This document shows, piece by piece, positions 14,243-21,334 of a DNA stretch of 34,167 nt. Made by a program: the position numbers and the translations under genes. Location of the stretch: assembly GCA_019347595.1 (NCBI GenBank), contig JAHWLA010000003.1, forward strand, positions 1 to 34,167, given 5' to 3'. Under the pieces are notes generated by a model that worked only from the letters and a program-made list of their open reading frames with translations, made no database searches and had not been told where the DNA came from. Source of the DNA: Actinomycetota bacterium. GTDB lineage: Bacteria; Actinomycetota; Acidimicrobiia; Acidimicrobiales; JAHWLA01. The stretch's first letter is position 1, and every line of letters starts with the position of its first letter.

Positions 14243-16422
14243 GTGTCGGCGTCCTTCTTGGTGGTGGAGGTGGTGGGCGGCGGCTTGGTCGTGGTGGTGG
14301 TGCTCGACGTCGTGGTCGCGGCGCCGGCGGGCTTGGTGGTCGTCGTGGTGGTGGCCGCCTTGCCGCCCGGCGCCGTGGTGGTGGTCGGCGCCTGGTCGGG
14401 CACCGTGCTCGACGTGGTGGTGGTGGTCGTCGGGATGACCGCCCGGCTCGACGGCTTGAGGGTCTTGCCGCCGAAGCTCGTCACGTTGGGGAACGAGCCG
14501 GTGTCCATCCCGGCGGTCGCCTTCTCCATGAAGCGCTTGAAGATCGTCGTCGGGAACGAGCCGCCGTTGACCTTGCGGCCCCGCACGTTGAGCATCTTCC
14601 GGGAGTTGCCCTCGGGGTAGCCCATCCACACCGCCGCGGTGAGCTTGGGCGTGTAGCCGACGAACCAGGCGTCGCCGAAGTCGTCGGTGGTGCCGGTCTT
14701 GCCCGCCAGCGGCTTGCCGAACTGGGCGCCGGTCCCGCTGCCGCCCTCGACGACCTGGCGCAGGCAGTAGGTCACGATGTCGGCGTGGCGGCGCTCCAGC
14801 ACCTTGGTGCGCTCCGGCCGCGCCCGCTCCAGCACCCGCCCGTCGGCCGTGGTCACCTCGAGGATGACGGTGGGCGGCACCCGCTCGCCCCGGTTGGCGA
14901 ACGTGGTGTACGACGACGCCATCTCCAGCACCGACACCTCGGAGGTCCCGAGGGTGAGCGAGAGGCCCGGTTCGAGGTCGGACTCGACGCCCGCCTGGTG
15001 GGCCAGGTCGGCCACCTTCTGCGGGCCGACCACGTCGATGAGCTGCGCGTAGACGGTGTTGACCGAGCTCTTGGTGGCGTCGATGAGGTTGAGCGAGCCG
15101 CCGAAGTCCTGGTCCTCGTAGTTGCCGACCGGATAGTCGCGTCCCTGGTTGGCCTTGGGGAAGACGATCTCGGCGGGCGCAGGCAGCGACGACTGCACGC
15201 TGAAGCCCTGACGCACGGCCTCGGCCAGCACGAACGGCTTGAAGGTCGACCCCGGCTGGCGGCCCGACCCGCCGCCGTCGCTGCCGAGAGCCAGGTTCAC
15301 CTGCGATTGCGTCCAGTCCTTGCCGCCGACCATGGCCCGCACAAAGCCGTTGTCGTCGATGGCAACCAGGGCGCCTGCCGGGTCGTCCTTGCGGTTGAGG
15401 AAGCCGTACACGGCGTCGTAGGCGGCGGCCTGCATGTCGAGGTCGAGCGACGTCTTCACGCGGAGGCCGCCGCCCAGCACCGTCGCCTCGCCGTACTTGG
15501 CCACGAGCTGCCGGCGCACGTACTCCACGAAGTACTGCGTGCCCTTGTCGGGCAGGGCGAAGGTGGGCTCGGCCTCGTCCTTGGGGATCACATACGACTC
15601 CACCGGCATGGCGGCGACGGCCTCGCGCTCCTCGCGGGTGATGGAGCGCGCCCGCTCCATGGAGCGCAGGGTGCTGTCGCGGCGCCGGGCGGCCAGCTTG
15701 GGGTTCTTGAGCGCGTCGGCGCCGACGGGGGCGCGGATGAGGCCGGCCAGATAGGCCGCCTCCCGAAGGTCGAGGGCGCCCACGTCCTTGCCGAAGTAGG
15801 CGCGTGACGCGGCCTGCACGCCGTACGCCCCGCGGCCGAAGTAGATGGTGTTGAGGTAGCGCTCGAGGATGACCTGCTTGTCGAGCTTGCGTTCGACCTT
15901 GACGGCCAGCGCCGCCTCCTTCACTTTGCGGGCCAGGGTGCGGTCGCTGCCGAGGTAGACGTTCTTCACGTACTGCTGGGTGATCGTCGAACCGCCCTGG
16001 AGCGACGCGCTGCCGCGCAGGTCGGCGACGGTGGCCCGCAGCACGCCGAACGGGTCGAGGCCGCTGTGGTCGAAGAAGTTCTTGTCCTCCGTGGCCAGCA
16101 CGGCGTCGATCACCACGGGCGGCACGTCGGCCAGCTTGACGTTCACGCGGTTGGTGTCGCTGGTGAGCAGGGCCAGGCGGTCGCCGTCGGCGTCGGTGAG
16201 GAAGCTGGTCTGGGCCTGCATCTTCTCGGGGGGCAGCGGGACGCGCACGAGGAGGTAGCCCGCCCCGGCCAGCCCAGTGAAGACCAGGAGGCCGAGGAGG
16301 AACAGCAGTCGCCGGTAGCGCCAGACGAAGCTGCGGCGCTTGCCGGTGGGCTTGCGCGTGCGCGGCTTGCGCGGGGCGGGGCGGCGAGCTGCGTGACGCG
16401 GAGGGGGGCGTTTCGCAGGCAT
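14239..16422 (-). CDS. Class A penicillin-binding protein (glycosyltransferase/transpeptidase)
   Basis: This 727-residue bifunctional peptidoglycan synthase polymerises glycan strands and cross-links peptides outside the membrane. A basic cytoplasmic N-terminus is followed by one transmembrane helix (about 38-58). The GT51 domain has catalytic Glu112 in ATEDKNFFDHSGLDPFG, GGSTITQQYVKN and LERYLNTIYFGRGAYGVQAA. The transpeptidase domain has SxxK Ser392-Lys395 (GSTFKPF), SxN Ser453-Asn455 (SSVN) and KTGT at 575-578. The last 70 or so residues are a Thr/Pro/Lys stalk, probably wall-spanning and possibly glycosylated. ATG 16422 overlaps the upstream membrane gene's stop by one base (TGATG). It is the positional counterpart of mycobacterial ponA1, but I do not assign that symbol. 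A longer frame upstream is not used. Confidence 0.95.
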   Translation of the reverse strand: MPAKRPPPRHAARRPAPRKPRTRKPTGKRRSFVWRYRRLLFLLGLLVFTGLAGAGYLLVRVPLPPEKMQAQTSFLTDADGDRLALLTSDTNRVNVKLADVPPVVIDAVLATEDKNFFDHSGLDPFGVLRATVADLRGSASLQGGSTITQQYVKNVYLGSDRTLARKVKEAALAVKVERKLDKQVILERYLNTIYFGRGAYGVQAASRAYFGKDVGALDLREAAYLAGLIRAPVGADALKNPKLAARRRDSTLRSMERARSITREEREAVAAMPVESYVIPKDEAEPTFALPDKGTQYFVEYVRRQLVAKYGEATVLGGGLRVKTSLDLDMQAAAYDAVYGFLNRKDDPAGALVAIDDNGFVRAMVGGKDWTQSQVNLALGSDGGGSGRQPGSTFKPFVLAEAVRQGFSVQSSLPAPAEIVFPKANQGRDYPVGNYEDQDFGGSLNLIDATKSSVNTVYAQLIDVVGPQKVADLAHQAGVESDLEPGLSLTLGTSEVSVLEMASSYTTFANRGERVPPTVILEVTTADGRVLERARPERTKVLERRHADIVTYCLRQVVEGGSGTGAQFGKPLAGKTGTTDDFGDAWFVGYTPKLTAAVWMGYPEGNSRKMLNVRGRKVNGGSFPTTIFKRFMEKATAGMDTGSFPNVTSFGGKTLKPSSRAVIPTTTTTTSSTVPDQAPTTTTAPGGKAATTTTTTKPAGAATTTSSTTTTTKPPPTTSTTKKDADT

Positions 16423-17549
16423 CAGAGGGAGTCGTTCGAGGGTACCGGCCGGCGGCGCCGGTAGGCGGCTTCTGCCGCCACGGCGAGGGCGCCCGCGGCG
16501 ACGACCCGGAGGGCGCCCGCGTCGTACGCGTCGAGCCGGGCCGGCCCGACCCAGTCCCACGTGCCGGGGAGCACGAGCAGCCAGACGGCCACGACCGCCG
16601 CGGGCAGGTGGCGCGCGCCGAGCGGCGCCGACTGCGGGCGGATGGCCGCCAGTGCCGCGACGGCGAGCGCCGCCGCGCTGACGACGACGCGGACGGCCGA
16701 CACCGGCCCGCCCGCGATGGCGGCGGCGGCCACCACTGCGCCGGGGAGGGCGAGGACGGCGACGCGGCCGCCGTGGCCGGGGGCGGCGGCGGCGAGGGCG
16801 GCGGCCGCGGCCACGAGGTAGGCGGCCGGTCGGGCCGACGGCACGGCCGTGAGGGCCACGGCCAGCAGCGCGAGCGAGACGGCGGGGCGGGGCGGCCACC
16901 ACGCCGTGGCAACGGCGGCTGCGCCCGCGACGAGGGCCACGGCCGTGCGGGCGTCGAGCTCGGTCGCCGCCGGGATGGCGACGAGCAGCGCGGGGGCGAG
17001 CAGCACGCCCGCTTCCGGGCGGACGGCGGCGGCGGCGACGGCGAGGGCGGCGGCGCCGAGGAGGGGGACGGCGGGGGTGCCGTCGGCGGGGACGAGGCTG
17101 GTGGCGGCGGGCAGGGCGGCCAGCAGGCCGAGGGAGACCAGGAGCCACTCGACCGACGTGTCGCGGGGCGGCCACAGGGCGGTGACGGCGGCGGCCGTGC
17201 CCGCGGCGGCGATGTGGGCCAGGTCGCCGGAGGCGACGGCCGCGACGACCCACGCCGCCGTCACCACCACCCCCACCACCCCCCACCCGAATTGGGATGC
17301 AAAGCGGTCGCTGGAGCGACCGCTTTGCACACCGGTTCGAGCGTCGGTGTTCGCCTCCGCGTCGTCGAGTCCGAGGCGCGCCAGACGGACCGCCAGTCTG
17401 CGCACGCCGGTTCGGCGGGCGTCGGTGTTCCGGCCGCCGATACGCGCGTCCGGGCGACCACTTTGCATCCCAATTCGGGGGGTGGGGGTGGGGGTGGCGC
17501 GTGTGCGGCGTGTGCGGCGGCGACGGGGCGGGGGCGTGGGCTCGGTCAT
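16422..17549 (-). CDS. Polytopic membrane protein with in-frame repeat insertion
   Basis: This predicted 375-residue protein has about ten Ala/Val/Leu-rich membrane segments after residue 90 and no named family I recognise. ATG 17549 overlaps the previous gene's stop (ATGA) and its own stop overlaps the PBP start, so it sits in a tightly coupled operon with the PBP, suggesting a cell-envelope role. The N-terminal 24 residues are Pro/Thr/Arg-rich. Residues about 25-88 are encoded by a 194-bp MITE-like element and contain two NTDAR copies and two GxQSGR copies, unlike the rest of the protein. An alternative start after the element, near GTGGTGGTGACG at about 17276, cannot be excluded but lacks coupling. 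Confidence 0.72.
   Translation of the reverse strand: MTEPTPPPRRRRTRRTRATPTPTPRIGMQSGRPDARIGGRNTDARRTGVRRLAVRLARLGLDDAEANTDARTGVQSGRSSDRFASQFGWGVVGVVVTAAWVVAAVASGDLAHIAAAGTAAAVTALWPPRDTSVEWLLVSLGLLAALPAATSLVPADGTPAVPLLGAAALAVAAAAVRPEAGVLLAPALLVAIPAATELDARTAVALVAGAAAVATAWWPPRPAVSLALLAVALTAVPSARPAAYLVAAAAALAAAAPGHGGRVAVLALPGAVVAAAAIAGGPVSAVRVVVSAAALAVAALAAIRPQSAPLGARHLPAAVVAVWLLVLPGTWDWVGPARLDAYDAGALRVVAAGALAVAAEAAYRRRRPVPSNDSL
17286..17479. mobile_element. MITE-like element with 26-bp terminal inverted repeats
   Basis: The ends are inverted repeats of 26 bp with one mismatch: 17286-17311 (CCCGAATTGGGATGCAAAG, then CGGTCGC) and 17454-17479 (the complement, with T for C). Imperfect CCACCCC runs outside both ends may extend them. 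Inside the left end is a further perfect palindrome, TGCAAAGCGGTCGCT plus complement (17298-17329). Two direct repeats of the form CGGTTCG-GCGTCGGTGTTC lie at about 17333-17352 and 17408-17430. There is no transposase. The element is in frame inside a membrane-protein gene. Confidence 0.7.
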
Positions 17550-18115
17550 GCGGCCACCGCCAAGGCCACGGCGGCGAACGCCAGCGGCGGCCCGGCCCAT
17601 CGCACAGGGGTGCGGACCAGCCACGGGGCTACGACGTAGACCAACCCGGCACCCACCACGAGACCCACGAGGCGCAGGCCGGCGTTGCCGAGCGTCGTCG
17701 CCGCCGGGCCGCACGCCACCAGCCCCGCCGCCGCGCCGAACAGCACGGCCCGCCACCCCGCCGGGGCCACCACGACCAAGGCGAGCGTCGCCAGCCACAC
17801 CGACGCCCCCGACACCGGCGGCCCCAATGCCACGGCCGGCCCGAGCACCGCCTGGGCGCCCGCCACCGCGGCCAACGAGGAGCTACCCCACCGGGCCAAC
17901 AGGGCCACGGCCACACCGGCGGCGGCGGCGCCCGCCACGACGTCGCCCGTCACCACGCCGAGCAGCACGGCGAGCAGGAAGGCGTCGCCTGTCGAACTCA
18001 CGACCAGGGCGGCGGCTCCCGCGGCGGCGGCGAGGCGGAGCTGTTCGGCGGTCAGGCCCGCCGCCGGCCCGCCGTGTAGGCCCGCACCAGGTGGTTCCAC
18101 ATGCAGTCGGGGCAC
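17546..18115 (-). CDS. Polytopic membrane protein of unknown family
   Basis: This protein of up to 189 residues has five or six hydrophobic segments (for example AGAAALVVSSTGDAFLLAVL, SLAAVAGAQAVLGPAVAL, GLRLVGLVVGAGLVYVVA). I do not recognise the family. GTG 18115 overlaps the end of the DUF5318 gene by about 60 bp. The sequence before LTAEQLRLAAAA looks unlike a protein start, and a CTG at 18055 that overlaps the DUF5318 stop (CTGA) would fit tight coupling, so the true start is uncertain. Its stop overlaps the next membrane gene's ATG (ATGA). In the operon with DUF5318 and the PBP, an envelope function is plausible. Confidence 0.65.
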   Translation of the reverse strand: MPRLHVEPPGAGLHGGPAAGLTAEQLRLAAAAGAAALVVSSTGDAFLLAVLLGVVTGDVVAGAAAAGVAVALLARWGSSSLAAVAGAQAVLGPAVALGPPVSGASVWLATLALVVVAPAGWRAVLFGAAAGLVACGPAATTLGNAGLRLVGLVVGAGLVYVVAPWLVRTPVRWAGPPLAFAAVALAVAA

Positions 18116-18459
18116 ACCTCAACCACATAGCACGCCACCTGGCCCGCGCGGCGAGTCAGCCGTCCCAGCTCGGTGGCGTTGACGAACGTATGGCCGTGGG
18201 CGGGCAGGTGGGGGCCGAAGGCGTAGGAGACGTGGACCATGGTCGGCGTCTCGCAGATCGGGCAGTCCTCCTCGGCGGGGGCGCCGATGTTGCGGGCCGC
18301 CCGGAGCAGCTCGGGGTGGGCGTCGCACACGTCGAGGCGGGAGAGGCGCCCGCGTTTGAACTCCTTGACGATGGAGTTGCGGGCCAGCCGGTACTCGATC
18401 TGGCCGGGCACGGCGGCGCCTGCCTGCGTGCCTCGCAACGACTGGGGGCCGAACTGCAC
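18052..18459 (-). CDS. DUF5318 family zinc-ribbon protein
   Basis: This 135-residue protein matches the actinobacterial DUF5318 family: IEYRLARNSIVKEFKRGRLS, DVCDAHPELLRAARNIG, then EDCPICE and VVEVCPDCMWNHLV. Five cysteines, including CPIC and CPDC, probably bind zinc. The family's function is unknown, but it is conserved next to the class A PBP gene in many actinobacteria, as in M. tuberculosis (Rv0049-Rv0050), and the same order is kept here with two membrane genes between. GTG 18459 is uncertain; GTG near 18405 would start just before the conserved GQIEYRLAR. It heads the operon and diverges from the PadR gene. Confidence 0.85.
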   Translation of the reverse strand: MQFGPQSLRGTQAGAAVPGQIEYRLARNSIVKEFKRGRLSRLDVCDAHPELLRAARNIGAPAEEDCPICETPTMVHVSYAFGPHLPAHGHTFVNATELGRLTRRAGQVACYVVEVCPDCMWNHLVRAYTAGRRRA

Positions 18460-18483
18460 CGGTCCAGGGTACCGCCCGAGGGG

Positions 18484-18514
18484 TTGACGGTCACCGGCGC
18501 CGACATGTCATACT
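18484..18514 (+). promoter_or_regulatory. Candidate promoter of the PadR-ino1 operon
   Basis: TTGACG at 18484-18489 and CATACT at 18509-18514 are separated by 19 bp, slightly long. Transcription would begin within the palindromic operator that follows and give a very short leader to the TTG start at 18551. Confidence 0.45.
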
Positions 18515-18518
18515 GGTC

Positions 18519-18543
18519 TCGATATATCGGACCGATACATCGA
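18519..18543 (+). promoter_or_regulatory. Palindromic operator before the PadR gene
   Basis: TCGATATATCGG and CCGATACATCGA are inverted around a single A with one mismatch. The AT-rich 25-bp palindrome stands out against its GC-rich surroundings, lies 7 bp from the TTG start, and overlaps the expected transcription start and the ribosome site. It is the natural binding site for the PadR protein encoded right after it. Confidence 0.7.
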
Positions 18544-18550
18544 GGACGCC

Positions 18551-19153
18551 TTGCTCGAACTCGCCATCCTGGGCCTGCTGAAGGAACAGGAGCTGCACGG
18601 CTACGAACTGAAGAAGCGGCTGAGCGAGATGCTCGGGCCGTTCTCGTCGGTGTCGTTCGGCTCGCTGTATCCGTGCCTGGCCCGGCTGGAGGCGGCGGGC
18701 GCGGTCAAGGCGGTCGAGGCCCACGGCGATCCCGGCCCGGCCATCCCCTCCACGGGGGCGTTGACCGGCGAGCTGGCCGCCTTCCGGGCGCGGAGCCGGG
18801 CGGTGCGGGGCAGCCGGGGCAAGAAGGTCTACGGCATCACCGAGCGGGGCGAGGCCCTGTTCGAGGAGCTGCTGCTGGCCGAGTCGCAGTCGGGCGACGA
18901 CGACCGGGCCTTCAACCTGAAGCTGGCCTTCGCCCGCTACCTGCCGTCCGAGGCCCGGTTGGGGCTGCTCGAACGGCGGCGGGCCCACCTGGTGGAGCGG
19001 CTGGCCAAGGCCCGCGGCGCCATGCGGGCGCGGCGCGAGCGCCTCGACGCGTACTCGCAATCGCTCTTGGACCACGGCACGGAAACCACCGAGCGCGACA
19101 TCTCGTGGCTCGACGGACTCATCGAACTGGAAAAGCAGGAGGCTCCTGAATGA
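18551..19153 (+). CDS. PadR-family transcriptional regulator
   Basis: This 200-residue DNA-binding protein begins with the PadR winged helix (LELAILGLLKEQELHGYELK, then SFGSLYPCLARLEAAG and GKKVYGITERGEALFEELL). A C-terminal helical part resembles the Vir_C-like dimerisation domain. A roughly 30-residue loop between the wing strands (about 55-88) is longer than usual. The start is TTG 18551 with GAGG upstream. Its stop overlaps the ino1 start (ATGA), so the pair is one operon. A palindrome overlapping the promoter suggests it represses itself and inositol synthesis; the inducer is unknown. The same PadR-ino1 pair exists in M. tuberculosis (Rv0047c-Rv0046c). Confidence 0.9.
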   Translation: MLELAILGLLKEQELHGYELKKRLSEMLGPFSSVSFGSLYPCLARLEAAGAVKAVEAHGDPGPAIPSTGALTGELAAFRARSRAVRGSRGKKVYGITERGEALFEELLLAESQSGDDDRAFNLKLAFARYLPSEARLGLLERRRAHLVERLAKARGAMRARRERLDAYSQSLLDHGTETTERDISWLDGLIELEKQEAPE

Positions 19154-20220
19154 GCAAGGTACGAGTGGCGATCGCGGGCGTTGGCAACTGCGCCAGCTCG
19201 CTGGTGCAGGGCGTCGAGTACTACCGCGACGCCGATCCCGACGAGCGGGTGCCCGGGCTCATGAACGTGGTGCTCGGCGGCTACCACGTCGGCGACGTCG
19301 AGTTCGTGGCCGCCTTCGACGTGGACGCCACCAAGGTCGGCCTCGACCTGGGCAAGGCCATCTACGCCGACATCAACAACACGATCCGCTTCGCCGACGT
19401 GCCCGACCTGGGCGTGACCGTGCAGCGGGGGCCGACCTTCGACGGCTTCGGCGAGTTCTACCGCCAGGTGGCCGAGGAATCGCCCGCCGAGCCGGTCGAC
19501 GTGGCTGCCGCGCTGCGCGAGTCCGGCGCCGACGTGCTGGTGTCGTACCTGCCGGTGGGGTCGGAGGAGGCGCAGAAGCACTACGCCCAGGCGTGCCTCG
19601 ACGCGGGCGTCGGGTTCGTCAATGCCATCCCCGTGTTCATCGCCTCCGACCCCGAGTGGGCGGCCAAGTTCGAGGTCGCGGGCGTGCCCATCGTGGGCGA
19701 CGACATCAAGAGCCAGGTGGGGGCGACGATCGTGCACCGCACCCTGGCCCGGTTGTTCGAGGACCGCGGCACCACCATCGACCACACCTACCAGCTCAAC
19801 TTCGGCGGGAACATGGACTTCATGAACATGCTGGAGCGCAAGCGGCTGAAGTCGAAGAAGATCTCCAAGACGCAGTCGGTCACGTCCCAGATCGACGCGG
19901 GCATCTCCGACCGTGACGTGCACATCGGGCCGTCGGACCACGTGCCGTGGCTGGAGGACCGCAAGTGGGCGTTCATCCGGCTGGAGGGGCGCAACTTCGG
20001 CGACGTGCCGCTGACAGTGGAGCTCAAGCTGGAGGTGCACGACTCGCCCAACTCGGCGGGCGTCATCATCGACGCCGTGCGCTGCGCCAAGATCGCCAAG
20101 GACCGGGGGCTCGGCGGGCCGGTCATGGGGGCGTCGGCCTACTTCATGAAGTCGCCGCCCGTGCAGTACCGCGACGAGGAAGCCCGCCAGATGGTGGAGG
20201 ACTTCGCCGACGGCAAGTAG
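19150..20220 (+). CDS. ino1: Inositol-3-phosphate synthase
   Basis: The enzyme converts glucose-6-phosphate to 1L-myo-inositol-1-phosphate with bound NAD, feeding phosphatidylinositol and mycothiol synthesis in actinobacteria. The 356-residue length fits the short actinobacterial type. It has the NAD-binding GVGNCASSLVQGVEYY, DINNTIRFADVPDLG, SYLPVGSEEAQKHYAQ, the core VGDDIKSQVGATIVHRTLA, and NFGGNMDFMNML followed by the lysine-rich ERKRLKSKKISKTQ. ATG 19150 overlaps the PadR stop by 4 bases, with GGAGG at 19139-19143. Expression is probably controlled by the PadR operator. Confidence 0.96.
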   Translation: MSKVRVAIAGVGNCASSLVQGVEYYRDADPDERVPGLMNVVLGGYHVGDVEFVAAFDVDATKVGLDLGKAIYADINNTIRFADVPDLGVTVQRGPTFDGFGEFYRQVAEESPAEPVDVAAALRESGADVLVSYLPVGSEEAQKHYAQACLDAGVGFVNAIPVFIASDPEWAAKFEVAGVPIVGDDIKSQVGATIVHRTLARLFEDRGTTIDHTYQLNFGGNMDFMNMLERKRLKSKKISKTQSVTSQIDAGISDRDVHIGPSDHVPWLEDRKWAFIRLEGRNFGDVPLTVELKLEVHDSPNSAGVIIDAVRCAKIAKDRGLGGPVMGASAYFMKSPPVQYRDEEARQMVEDFADGK

Positions 20221-20222
20221 CG

Positions 20223-20270
20223 GCGGTTGTGTCGCAGTAGTGCGCCCTATACGGCGCACTACTGCGATAC
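20223..20270. repeat. Palindromic repeat, family 3 copy A
   Basis: GTTGT plus TCGCAGTAGTGCGCC pairs with its complement across a short loop, one mismatch in over 20 bp. It starts right after the ino1 stop and could end that transcript. A related palindrome follows at once (20279-20322). Confidence 0.75.
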
Positions 20271-20576
20271 AACTTTCGGTGATTTCGCAGAAGTCCGGGT
20301 GTACACACGGACTACTGCGAAATCAGCGGAGGTGGGCAGCGTGACGCCCAGTTGCAACGCGCTCTCGTCCTGCTCCACCGACAGGTGCGTGGCCGTCACC
20401 GTCACCTCCGCTACCCGAGCGACGATCAGCGACCGCGGCACCCGCACGTCGACTTCCTGGAGAGCCAGCACGTCGGCGTCCAACCCCGAGCACGCGCGGC
20501 CCAGGGCTCCCGCGTCGCCGCCGTTTCCGTGCTCGCTGTTGAAGGTGACGACTCGAAGTCCAACCGGCGGGGTCAC
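20259..20576 (-). pseudogene. Endonuclease/exonuclease/phosphatase family remnant
   Basis: The frame begins at GTG 20576 with LRVVTFNSEHGNGG and LDADVLALQEVDVRVPRS, the usual N-terminus of DNase-I-like phosphatases and nucleases; the Glu of LQEVD is the metal ligand. It then jumps straight to VTVTATHLSVEQDESALQL, a motif that normally lies more than 100 residues further on, so the middle with the catalytic His/Asp is gone. The GDxN segment and C-terminus are missing too. The last 21 or so codons and the stop come from palindromic repeat sequence (DFAVVRVYTRT). I infer an inactive remnant with an internal deletion. It diverges from the methyltransferase gene by 20 bp. Confidence 0.7.
20279..20322. 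repeat. Palindromic repeat, family 3 copy B
   Basis: GATTTCGCAGAAGTCCG and CGGACTACTGCGAAATC pair with one mismatch around a 10-nt centre that contains TGTACA. It shares TCGCAG-AGT and the complementary ACTACTGCGA with copy A but differs in the inner stem. It lies within the open 3' end of the EEP-family remnant. Confidence 0.75.
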
Positions 20577-20596
20577 GGCTGCGGCAACATTCCCCA

Positions 20597-21334
20597 ATGC
20601 CCACCGACAACGCGGCCGCCTGGGACCGCCACTCTGCCGCCTACCAGGCGGGCGCCCAGTTGCCCACCGACGTAGCCCACTACGGGCCCGACATCGGCAC
20701 CGAGGCCGAGTTCCGCCTGCTCGGCGACCTGAAGGGCAAGCGCGTCCTCGAGCTGGGGTGCGGCGGCGCGCAGTGCTCCATCGCCTTCGCCAAGCAGGGC
20801 GCCACCGCCATCGGGATCGACGCATCGGCCGAGCAGCTCGCCTTCGCCAAGCGCCTCTGCGACCGGGAGGAGGTGCGGGTGGAGCTGCGCCACGGCGACC
20901 TCGCCGACCTCGCGTTCCTCCGGGCCGACTCCATCGACGTGGCCTTCAGCGCCTACGCCTTCGGGTTCGTCGAGGATCTCAACCGTGTGTTCCGCCAGGT
21001 GCATCGCGTCCTGAAGGTCGGAGCGCCGCTCGTCTTCAGCCTTCCCCATCCCGCCTACGACATGATCGACGACGACGCCGACCAGCCGCTCCTCGTGCGC
21101 CGGTCGTACTTCGACCACTCGCCCATCGACTACGAGTGGAACGGCATCCAGTTCACCGACTACCACCACACCGTCTCCGACCTCTACATGGGGTTGGTCC
21201 GAGCCAGCTACCGGGTCGACACCATCCTCGAGCCCGCCCCGACCCACACCGGGCCGCGCAGCCAGCACTGGCGGGAGACGTTCCGCTACGTGCCCCGCAC
21301 GCTGATCGTCCGGGCCCGCAAGGAAGGCAGCTAA
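20597..21334 (+). CDS. Class I SAM-dependent methyltransferase
   Basis: This 245-residue Rossmann-fold methyltransferase has an N-terminal AAWDRHSAAYQAG typical of UbiE/Methyltransf_11-like proteins, motif I VLELGCGGAQCSIAFAK, the acidic residue of motif II in GIDASAEQLAFAK, and motif IV/V in DSIDVAFSAYAFGFVEDLN. RVLKVGAPLVFSLPHPAYD follows. The substrate cannot be told; a small molecule is likelier than DNA or protein. ATG 20597 fits the family start but lacks a clear ribosome site. Its stop TAA overlaps the stop of the convergent PLP enzyme. Confidence 0.88.
   Translation: MPTDNAAAWDRHSAAYQAGAQLPTDVAHYGPDIGTEAEFRLLGDLKGKRVLELGCGGAQCSIAFAKQGATAIGIDASAEQLAFAKRLCDREEVRVELRHGDLADLAFLRADSIDVAFSAYAFGFVEDLNRVFRQVHRVLKVGAPLVFSLPHPAYDMIDDDADQPLLVRRSYFDHSPIDYEWNGIQFTDYHHTVSDLYMGLVRASYRVDTILEPAPTHTGPRSQHWRETFRYVPRTLIVRARKEGS

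Noticed and set aside
14087..16912. 941-codon minus-strand frame over the PBP
   Set aside because: The PBP motifs (EDKNFFDH, SxxK, KTGT) are in a different frame; this one is Pro/Arg-rich noise.
17331..17345. GGTTCGA resembling a tRNA T-loop
   Set aside because: No acceptor stem, anticodon arm or CCA fits around it; it is part of the direct repeat inside the MITE-like element. Similar GGTTCGA strings at about 8096, 14970 and 23357 are inside protein genes.
17260..17500. CRISPR-like repeats
   Set aside because: Only two imperfect copies with no regular spacer; the inverted terminal repeats explain the pattern better, and no cas gene is present.
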